Made by a program: the position numbers and the translations under genes. This document shows positions 42,282-48,722 of a stretch of 48,722 nucleotides of DNA, piece by piece. Numbering within the stretch: position 1 is the first letter of the stretch; each line of letters starts with the position of its first letter. The notes beneath the pieces are model-generated. The model had not been told where the DNA came from and did not search any database. It worked only from the letters and a program-made list of their open reading frames with translations. Origin of the DNA: an uncultured Clostridia bacterium (GTDB lineage: Bacteria > Bacillota > Clostridia > TANB77 > CAG-508); contig CALXFD010000012.1 in the NCBI GenBank assembly GCA_944387495.1, forward strand, positions 1 to 48,722, written 5' to 3'.

Positions 42282-44216
42282 CTATACTATCGCTTCTATA
42301 TTTGTTCCTTGATTTTGCTCGACTTTTTTTTGATGCTCAAATTGTTTCATTTTTTCATTATTAAGTTCATCTTTATCTCTAAATGTAGGCACTACTTGTT
42401 TTATACATTCTTTTACTTCTTTTAAATGCTCATTATCTGTTGTGTCTAGTAATTTTTGCAATCTTTCTAATTTATCTTGTATCATATCCATATTTATGTT
42501 CATTGGTTCTGCTATATGAATTTTATCATGTTTTGTTGATTGTAATCCTTCTTCTGCCATTAATATTTCTTCATATAACTTCTCTCCTGGTCTTAATCCT
42601 GTGATTTTTATATCTATATCTACATTAGGCTCTAAACCAGATAATCGTATTAAGTTTACTGCCATATCGTAAATTTTTACTGGTTCTCCCATGTCTAATA
42701 CAAATATTTCTCCACCTTTTGCATATGTCATCGCTTGTAATACTAATGATACAGCTTCTGGTATTGTCATGAAAAATCTTGTTATTTCTTTATGTGTTAC
42801 TGTAACCGGTCCACCATTTGCTATTTGTTTTTTAAATAGTGGTACAACTGAACCATTGCTTCCTAGTACATTTCCAAATCTAACTGCTGCATATTCAGTT
42901 TTACTTGCTTTATTTTTAGCTTGTATTATCATTTCACATAGTCTTTTTGTTGCTCCCATTACATTTGTTGGGTTTACTGCTTTGTCTGTTGATATTAATA
43001 TGAATTTTTTTACTTCAAATTCATCTGCACAATTTACTACATTATATGTGCCAAATACATTGTTTTTTATTGCTTCTAATGGGCTTGTTTCCATTAATGG
43101 CACATGTTTATGTGCTGCTGCATGGAATACTAAATATGGTCTATAATCATCAAAAATCTCATTTAATCTTTTCTTATCTCTAACACTTGCTACTATTGCA
43201 TCAATTTTAGATTGTGGATAGTTCATTTTTAATTCTTGTTCTATGTCATATAAATTATTTTCATATATATCTACTATTACTAGTCTATCTGGATTATATT
43301 TCATTATTTGTCTACATAGTTCTGAACCTATTGAACCTCCACCACCAGTTACTAAAACTACTTTTCCTTCTACTAGTGATTCTATATTGTCATTGTCTAA
43401 TTTTACTGCTTCTCTTCCCAATAGGTCTTCTATTTCTACATTTCTAAAACTACTCATTAAATTTTTATTTTTAATTAAATCTGCTGTTCCTGGCAATATT
43501 CTTACTTTTACTTGTGTTTTTTGGCAGATTTCTAATATCTCTTTTTTCTGTTTATTATCTATATTTGATATTGTGAATAATATTAAGTCAATTTTGTTTT
43601 CTTCGCATATTCTAGGAATGTCATATCTCGTTCCTAATATTTTCTTTCCTGATATGGCATAATTTACTTTATTTACATTGTCATCTATTAATCCAATTAT
43701 ATTATATGATTTTCTCATTGTTATTTTTATAGTTCCAATTACTACTTTTGCTGCTTCTCCTGCACCTATTATCAATACTCTTTTTCTATTATCATCTTTT
43801 TTTGGTGCTGTATATCCTTCTGTAAGCATTAGTCTTGCCATAACTCTATATCCTATAATTGCAACAACTATAATTAATGCTGCTATCATATTGACTCTTA
43901 TATCTACTAATGGAATATTAAATAATTGTTTTATACACATTATTAGAGTATATGATATTAGACAAGCTAATACATATACTAAATAGTCATTTCCGTTTTC
44001 ATATCTTGTTATATTTTTATATGTCCTAAATATCATTAACATAAATAAATATACAACTATCGCTATGACCATTGTATTTATACTTTCGCGAGAAAAAATA
44101 GTATTTATACTTATACTATTTAATATAATCATATTCGCTATACAATAAGAAACTACTATTACAATAGCATCAACTATTGGTAAAACTACGTTTCTATATT
44201 TTCTAATTAAATTCAT
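42282..44216 (-). CDS. PglF/CapD-like UDP-GlcNAc 4,6-dehydratase
   Basis: A 644-residue membrane dehydratase. Four N-terminal transmembrane helices (about 10-120), a first Rossmann domain RVLIIGAGEAAKVVIGT, then the catalytic SDR domain with VVLVTGGGGSIGSELC, HAAAHKHVPLME and STDKAVNPTNVMGATKRLCE. In this group Met (in NVMGATK) replaces the usual catalytic Tyr, as here. It would convert UDP-GlcNAc to the 4-keto-6-deoxy sugar, the first step of bacillosamine synthesis. First gene of the long operon, with its own promoter. Confidence 0.95.
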   Translation of the reverse strand: MNLIRKYRNVVLPIVDAIVIVVSYCIANMIILNSISINTIFSRESINTMVIAIVVYLFMLMIFRTYKNITRYENGNDYLVYVLACLISYTLIMCIKQLFNIPLVDIRVNMIAALIIVVAIIGYRVMARLMLTEGYTAPKKDDNRKRVLIIGAGEAAKVVIGTIKITMRKSYNIIGLIDDNVNKVNYAISGKKILGTRYDIPRICEENKIDLILFTISNIDNKQKKEILEICQKTQVKVRILPGTADLIKNKNLMSSFRNVEIEDLLGREAVKLDNDNIESLVEGKVVLVTGGGGSIGSELCRQIMKYNPDRLVIVDIYENNLYDIEQELKMNYPQSKIDAIVASVRDKKRLNEIFDDYRPYLVFHAAAHKHVPLMETSPLEAIKNNVFGTYNVVNCADEFEVKKFILISTDKAVNPTNVMGATKRLCEMIIQAKNKASKTEYAAVRFGNVLGSNGSVVPLFKKQIANGGPVTVTHKEITRFFMTIPEAVSLVLQAMTYAKGGEIFVLDMGEPVKIYDMAVNLIRLSGLEPNVDIDIKITGLRPGEKLYEEILMAEEGLQSTKHDKIHIAEPMNINMDMIQDKLERLQKLLDTTDNEHLKEVKECIKQVVPTFRDKDELNNEKMKQFEHQKKVEQNQGTNIEAIV

Positions 44217-44252
44217 GTTTCATCCCTCGATTTTATTTTCTTTTTACACATA

Positions 44253-44280
44253 ATTATATCATAATATTTACATAAGTCAA
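44253..44280 (-). promoter_or_regulatory. Promoter of the exopolysaccharide operon
   Basis: TTGACT, a 16-base spacer and TATAAT on the minus strand, about 37 bases before the ATG of the dehydratase gene. Confidence 0.7.
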
Positions 44281-44291
44281 TCTGCAAACAT

Positions 44292-44311
44292 GTGACACTT
44301 TTAGTCATGTT
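44292..44311. promoter_or_regulatory. 20-bp motif just upstream of the exopolysaccharide promoter
   Basis: GTGACACTTTTAGTCATGTT lies 11 bases upstream of the -35 and matches the copy at 24225-24244 at 17 of 20 positions. The flanking AACATG/CATGTT forms an inverted repeat. It may be an activator site or a weak terminator of the VanZ gene; there is no T-tail. Confidence 0.4.
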
Positions 44312-44322
44312 TCTACATTTTT

Positions 44323-44835
44323 CTAGCTTTCAACTTTTTCATTATCTTTTTGCTTATAATAATTTTTAGCTTTTTCATATACTTTAATGATAAATACTAC
44401 TAGTAAAATACCAAGTATTACACCTAATGTATCTATATATACATCTGTTATTTGTGCACTTCTTCCTGCGATAAATTTTTGATGAATTTCATCTGATGAT
44501 GCATAAATTATTCCTATGATTGTACTTATTATTGCTCTTTTCTTATTTGTTAGCTGGTTAAATGTCACAAATAACAGCATTAATAAAAATCCAACTAATG
44601 TATATATAGAAAAATGTGCTAATTTTCGTATTATTTTTTGAGTTCTTTTAAAGATTATTTCTTTATCATTTTCATTACTTTCTTGATATTTTTTGCTATT
44701 TTCTAAAAACATTTTTGTTACTTTTGTACTAATTCCTGCTGATTGCTCTCCATTTTGATTTGAAAAGCCAAATATAATGCCAAATGTACCAATTAAAAGT
44801 AGTATTAATATTGCTCTAATTATATTTATTTTCAT
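44323..44835 (-). CDS. VanZ-like membrane protein
   Basis: A 170-residue protein with four transmembrane helices and the VanZ-family pattern IRKLAHFSIYTLVGFL and DEIHQKFIAGRSAQITDVYIDTLG. The namesake confers low-level teicoplanin resistance in enterococci, but most relatives sit in surface-polysaccharide regions with unknown roles. It is the second gene after the LCP protein gene (24 bases) and ends 42 bases upstream of the exopolysaccharide promoter. Confidence 0.88.
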   Translation of the reverse strand: MKINIIRAILILLLIGTFGIIFGFSNQNGEQSAGISTKVTKMFLENSKKYQESNENDKEIIFKRTQKIIRKLAHFSIYTLVGFLLMLLFVTFNQLTNKKRAIISTIIGIIYASSDEIHQKFIAGRSAQITDVYIDTLGVILGILLVVFIIKVYEKAKNYYKQKDNEKVES

Positions 44836-44859
44836 AAAAGCCTCTTGATTTATATTTTA

Positions 44860-45858
44860 TTAGTTATTATAACCTGTTTTTTCAATTATACTATTACTTA
44901 TTTCTTTTACTCTATCTGATGGTTCATAATTTGTATCTTCAAATATTTCTTGATGTAATTGTTTTACATTACTTTCTAATGTTGTTGGAACACCATACCA
45001 TCTATCTAGTGTTATTCCTTTAACATCATAAGGCCATCCTATACTATCTGTAATATTAAAACTTGCTATGCTTGGAAATAAACTAAATATATCTGATGCA
45101 GTTATATTTGTATAAACTTTTGGTAATAATTCATCTACTAAATTATTTAGTTGACTTATATTCATAGTTTTTACTTTATTTGCTACTGCTTCTAATACAT
45201 TTCTCATTCTTTCAGTTCTTTTATAGTCTCCACCTGTTGCATATCTAATTCTAGCATATTGTAATGCTTGCTCTCCTGTTAATGTATGTGTTCCTGCTGT
45301 GCTTATTCCTGTTATATGTGATACTTCTTCTGATGTGATATTCATATCTATTCCACCAATATAATCTACTATTTCTTTAACAGCATCAAAATTAACAGTT
45401 ATAAATTCTTTTATATTTAAGTCTAAATTTTCATTTAATGTCTTAATAGCTAATTGAGCTCCTCCATAAGAATATGCATGAGTAATTTTATCTAATCCAT
45501 GTCCCTCTATATTAACATAAGTATCTCTGTATACAGATACTAATTTTACTTCTTTTGTTTTATTATTTATTCTTGCAATTATTATACAATCACTTCTATT
45601 TCCTCTATCGTAAGTGTCTTCTCTACTATCTATCCCAAAAATTGCTATATTTCTATAATCTTGCAAATTTTCCTCTGCTTGTGATGATACACTTAATTCA
45701 TTTTCATCTATATCAACTTGTTGCATTTTTGATATTTTGCTATTTACAAATGCAAATGTTACTCCTATTATTGCTATTAAAAGTATTATTAAAATAAGTA
45801 CTATTATTCCAAATACTTTTAATCCTGTTCTTTTTGGTTTATTTTCTTTTCTTGACAT
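44860..45858 (-). CDS. LytR-CpsA-Psr (LCP) family glycopolymer ligase
   Basis: A 332-residue protein with one N-terminal membrane anchor (about 11-34) and an external LCP domain. Signatures: NIAIFGIDSREDTYDRGNRSD, VSVYRDTYVNIEGHGLDK and QYARIRYATGGDYKRTERM, containing the Arg and Asp residues that bind polyprenyl phosphate. LCP enzymes move glycopolymers from the undecaprenyl carrier to peptidoglycan, a fitting final step for the polymer made by the next genes. AAAGGAG precedes the ATG. Confidence 0.93.
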   Translation of the reverse strand: MSRKENKPKRTGLKVFGIIVLILIILLIAIIGVTFAFVNSKISKMQQVDIDENELSVSSQAEENLQDYRNIAIFGIDSREDTYDRGNRSDCIIIARINNKTKEVKLVSVYRDTYVNIEGHGLDKITHAYSYGGAQLAIKTLNENLDLNIKEFITVNFDAVKEIVDYIGGIDMNITSEEVSHITGISTAGTHTLTGEQALQYARIRYATGGDYKRTERMRNVLEAVANKVKTMNISQLNNLVDELLPKVYTNITASDIFSLFPSIASFNITDSIGWPYDVKGITLDRWYGVPTTLESNVKQLHQEIFEDTNYEPSDRVKEISNSIIEKTGYNN

Positions 45859-46053
45859 AATCTTTTCTCCTTTTACTTTTTTATTCTTATATATTATACT
45901 ATTTAATATATTTTTTTACAAGTTTTTTAGAAAATTAATATCATGTCTTTTTTTATCATATAACATATATTATTTTGTTTTTATTTCCTTTTTAGATATC
46001 TTTTTAATTGGATAATTAATATATAAATCAAAATTGATATATTTTCTACAAAA

Positions 46054-46092
46054 AAATATACTAACGAATTTAGAAAAATCATTAGTATATTT
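46054..46092 (-). terminator. Terminator of the coiled-coil gene
   Basis: AAATATACTAA and TTAGTATATTT pair over a 17-base loop, with a run of seven T residues on the minus strand, just after the stop at 46099. Confidence 0.75.
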
Positions 46093-46098
46093 CAATTA

Positions 46099-46614
46099 TT
46101 ATAAATAATTTTTTTGTAATTTTATTTTTGATAGTTCATATTCAAATTTTTTGTGTTCTAGATTATCTTTTTTTAGTTTATGTTTTATATATTTTATGCC
46201 TTCTTCCATATCAACTTGTTTATTAAATATTAATGCTATATCTGTGTTGATTGTTGCATCAAACTTATTATTTAATGAATCAAGTTTTTCTTCAATTTGA
46301 TTTGTTTTTACAATTAACAAATCTATTAATTTGACTTTTTCTTCAATAAAATCAAGTGTGCCAATTCTTTGTTTTATTTCTGCAATGTCTCTTTCCATTC
46401 TGCCCATTCTTCCTTCAAGTGTAGTAACTCTTCCTTCTAGTCCTCCAACTATTTCTTCTAATTTTCCTACTCTTTCTTCTAGCCTTCCTACTACTTCTTC
46501 TAATTTTCCTACTCTTTCTTCTAGCCTTCCTACTACTTCTTTTAAGCCTTTAACTTCTTCTGTCAATTCTGTAAGTTGTCCACTTATTGTAATTAATAAT
46601 TTTTCTATTTCCAT
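46099..46614 (-). CDS. Coiled-coil protein with heptad repeats
   Basis: A 171-residue, highly charged, soluble protein. Residues about 15-125 form an almost unbroken coiled coil with the unit VGRLEERVGKLEEV repeated; each 14-residue unit is two heptads. A less regular helical tail follows. No catalytic motif or signal peptide. Relatives are often found as short structural or phage-tail-adjacent proteins, but there is no context for that here. The ATG follows GGGAGGTGAAAT, a strong site. Function unknown. Confidence 0.75.
   Translation of the reverse strand: MEIEKLLITISGQLTELTEEVKGLKEVVGRLEERVGKLEEVVGRLEERVGKLEEIVGGLEGRVTTLEGRMGRMERDIAEIKQRIGTLDFIEEKVKLIDLLIVKTNQIEEKLDSLNNKFDATINTDIALIFNKQVDMEEGIKYIKHKLKKDNLEHKKFEYELSKIKLQKNYL
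46449..46542. repeat. 42-bp tandem repeat within the coiled-coil gene
   Basis: A unit reading acttcttctaattttcctac, then tctttcttctagccttccta, is repeated in tandem, two nearly identical copies and flanking degenerate ones. The 42-base period keeps frame and encodes two heptads, so copy number can change without breaking the coil. Confidence 0.75.
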
Positions 46615-46727
46615 TTATTTCACCTCCCATCTGTCAAGAAGATTTTTTGTAACTCTTTTTAAATAAGATTTAGATAAAAAGATTTAGAATTATAAAAATA
46701 ATCCAGATACAAAATTTATTTAGAAAA

Positions 46728-46762
46728 AAATCTAACAATGAAATTATAACATTGTTAGATTT
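46728..46762 (-). terminator. Terminator of argS
   Basis: AAATCTAACAATG and CATTGTTAGATTT form a perfect 13-bp stem with a 9-base loop, followed on the minus strand by TTTTTTTC. It lies about 100 bases after the argS stop. Confidence 0.85.
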
Positions 46763-46859
46763 CTTTTTCAATACTTTTTTACATTTTTTGTATTTTTTCT
46801 TGTTAATAGTTTTACATGTCGACATTTTTCGTCTTAATTGTTCATTTTATATTCTTTTT

Positions 46860-48575
46860 CTACATCTGTTCAGGCATTTCTATACCTAATAATTTAGCTC
46901 CTATTTTTAATACATTTCCTACTGCATATGTTAAATATACTCTTGCATCTTGTATTTTTTTATCATCACTTACAAGTATTTTATTGTCATTATAAAAATT
47001 ACTGTAATTTTGTGCTAATTCTATTAGATATCTTGCTAATATGCTTGTTTCATTTTTTTCTAGTACTGAATTTAAAATATTATTAAATTCGTATATATTT
47101 TTTATAATAGGTATTGTTTTTTCATCTTTTAATAATGTTCCATCTACATCTTTTATTTCTGGTATATATCCTGCCTTTTTTAATACACTTTTTGTTCTAA
47201 CGTAAATATATTGGATATATGGTCCTGTTTCTCCATTAAAGTTTAATACTGTATCCCAATCAAATACTTGGTCTTTTATAAGTGTTGTACATAAGTTATT
47301 ATATATAACTGCACCTATTCCTATTTTCTTTGCGTTTTCTTCTTTATCTTCCATATTAGGATTTTTTTCTTCTATTATAGCTTTTACTCTTGATACTGCT
47401 TCATTTAATAATTCATTTACCTTTACTACATTTCCTTCTCTTGTTGACATTCTTCCTGTACTAACCCTTGTCATTCCATATGCTATATGAGTTAATCCAT
47501 CTGTGTATTTTTTATCTAGTCCTAATAGTTTTGCTACTTCAAATACTTGTTTAAAGTGTAAGTTTTGTTCATATGCTACTACATATATACATTTATCAAA
47601 ATCATATGTTCTTGCTCTATATAATATTGCTGCTAAATCTCTTGTTGCATATGTTGTTGAACCATTTGATTTTTCTATAATACATGGTGTGTTTATACCT
47701 TTATCTTCTAAATCAACTATTTTTGCTCCTTGTGATTCTATTAGTTTTCCTGATTTTTCAAGCAACTCTATTACTTCTGGCATTTTGTCTGAATAGAATG
47801 ATTCTCCGTTTAATGAATCAAATTTTACTCCTAACATGTCATATGTTTTATAAAATTCTTTTAAACTTAATTCTTTAAACTTATTCCATAATTGAGTACA
47901 ATATTCGTCTCCTTCTTCTAGCTTTTTAAAATTGTCTCTACATGCCTCTAATACTGTTTCATCACTTTTGCATAAATCATTTATTCTTATATACAATTTT
48001 GTTAATTCTTCAATTGGATTTTCTTCTAGGTTATATTCTGTTCCCCATCTTTTATATCCTTCAATCATCTTTCCAAATTGTGTACCATAATCTCCTAAAT
48101 GGTTTATTCCAATTGTGTTATAACCTAAATATTTATAAATATTATAAAAAGCTGCTCCTATAACTGTTGTTCTTAGATGTCCTATATGAAATTCTTTTGC
48201 AATATTGGGTGAAGAATATTCTACTATTATATTTTTACCATTACCTACATTTGATGCTCCATATTTTTCTTTCTTTGCATCCAATTCATTTAATGTTTCT
48301 TCTACTAATTTTGTTTTATTTATATAAAAATTCAAATATCCACCAGCAACATCAATTTTTTCAATTAGAGCTTCGTCTACTTCTATTTTTTCTTTTATTT
48401 CATTTGCTATTACTTGTGGTGACTTTTTCAAGCTTTTTGCTAACCTAAAACAAGGAAATGCATAATCTCCGTTTTTAGTATCTTTTGGGATTTCTATATA
48501 TGTTTTTAATTCTTCTTCATTTATATTTACTATCTTTGATATTTTATTTGATATTTCTTGTTTAAAATCGAACAT
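46860..48575 (-). CDS. argS: Arginyl-tRNA synthetase
   Basis: A 571-residue class I synthetase. N-terminal Add1-type domain for tRNA D-loop recognition, the HIGH motif in PNIAKEFHIGHLRTT, the KMSKS-equivalent TGRMSTREGN (many ArgRS have a diverged form), and the C-terminal DALR-type anticodon domain ending GIEMPEQM. All major blocks are intact and in one frame, with no CGG codon. It charges all tRNA-Arg, so it is relevant to the odd CGG behaviour only indirectly. Monocistronic with its own promoter; the leader is about 25 bases, too short for a T-box. Confidence 0.97.
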   Translation of the reverse strand: MFDFKQEISNKISKIVNINEEELKTYIEIPKDTKNGDYAFPCFRLAKSLKKSPQVIANEIKEKIEVDEALIEKIDVAGGYLNFYINKTKLVEETLNELDAKKEKYGASNVGNGKNIIVEYSSPNIAKEFHIGHLRTTVIGAAFYNIYKYLGYNTIGINHLGDYGTQFGKMIEGYKRWGTEYNLEENPIEELTKLYIRINDLCKSDETVLEACRDNFKKLEEGDEYCTQLWNKFKELSLKEFYKTYDMLGVKFDSLNGESFYSDKMPEVIELLEKSGKLIESQGAKIVDLEDKGINTPCIIEKSNGSTTYATRDLAAILYRARTYDFDKCIYVVAYEQNLHFKQVFEVAKLLGLDKKYTDGLTHIAYGMTRVSTGRMSTREGNVVKVNELLNEAVSRVKAIIEEKNPNMEDKEENAKKIGIGAVIYNNLCTTLIKDQVFDWDTVLNFNGETGPYIQYIYVRTKSVLKKAGYIPEIKDVDGTLLKDEKTIPIIKNIYEFNNILNSVLEKNETSILARYLIELAQNYSNFYNDNKILVSDDKKIQDARVYLTYAVGNVLKIGAKLLGIEMPEQM

Positions 48576-48605
48576 TTTTCTCCTCTTTTCTTTAAATTTT
48601 AAATT

Positions 48606-48634
48606 ATTATATTATGATTTATAAAAAAAGTCAA
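48606..48634 (-). promoter_or_regulatory. argS promoter
   Basis: TTGACT, a 17-base spacer and TATAAT on the minus strand, about 30 bases before the ATG. Confidence 0.8.
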
Positions 48635-48645
48635 TCTGTGTGCCT

Positions 48646-48722
48646 GGGAAAATTGGGGAAAATTGGGGACGTTTCCTTTTGGACATTTGTGTCTAACTAG
48701 GGACGTTTCCTTTTGGACATTT
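48646..48722. repeat. Short direct repeats at the window edge
   Basis: A 23-base sequence beginning gggacgtttcctttt and ending ggacattt occurs at 48666-48688 and again at 48700-48722, separated by 11 bases. Before it, gggaaaattg is also repeated in tandem. It is richer in G than the region around it. The array may continue beyond the window. Confidence 0.7.

Noticed and set aside
46860..48575. argS lying in the same window as evidence for the CGG effect
   Set aside because: The synthetase is normal and its position is probably coincidence; decoding of CGG depends on the tRNA set, which is not in this window.
48576..48640. T-box leader for argS
   Set aside because: Predicted leader is about 25 bases; no specifier stem or antiterminator can fit.
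48666..48722. Possible start of a CRISPR array
   Set aside because: Only two copies with an 11-base spacer, no cas genes; too short for a CRISPR spacer.

Overview
This window looks like chromosomal DNA from an uncultured, very AT-rich, spore-forming Clostridia-type Firmicute. The grounds are the cwlJ-gerQ spore germination pair, the recJ-relA-MBL-hisS order, clostridial-type FeoA/FeoB, and AGGAGG-type ribosome binding sites throughout. A gut CAG-type Clostridia lineage is a plausible guess that I could not check.

Layout. 1-222: broken start of a pilin-like gene at the window edge. 223-1049: cwlJ-gerQ. 1194-1712: YcxB-like membrane protein. 2111-8121: recJ-relA-MBL hydrolase-hisS, minus strand. 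8266-10875: MgtA-type P-ATPase, plus strand. 10925-12034: phosphodiesterase and DUF4116 protein. 12185-17763: feoB, cut in two by a 3,373-bp element (13035-16407) carrying a large serine recombinase, flanked by 12-bp direct repeats. 17919-18155: feoA. 18374-19382: asd. 19946-24046: glmM and the CpsB/CpsD/CpsC polysaccharide control genes. 24256-26981: a sortase-type cohesin-like protein beside a leucine-rich-repeat dockerin protein. 27125-44216: a minus-strand exopolysaccharide operon of about 17 kb, starting with a bacillosamine-type pathway (dehydratase, aminotransferase, phosphoglycosyl transferase, acetyltransferase) and followed by glycosyltransferases, a polymerase, a flippase, a pyruvyl transferase and modifying enzymes. 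44323-45858: VanZ-like and LytR-CpsA-Psr proteins. 46099-48575: a coiled-coil protein and argS.

The most striking signal concerns the genetic code. Four genes (recJ, feoB, the serine recombinase and asd) are each interrupted once. In all four the interruption is an in-frame CGG codon. Skipping its C restores the frame and supplies a conserved glycine (CGGA or CGGC read as C+GGN). By hand scan these are the only in-frame CGG codons in the host-type genes of the window, although CGT and CGA are used for arginine and CGG is common in the other two phases. The exception is a cargo gene of unknown function in the mobile element, which has two ordinary in-frame CGG codons. The simplest reading is that CGG is not an arginine codon here and acts as a +1 frameshift signal or a CGGN four-base glycine codon. 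The mobile element's integrase uses the same signal.
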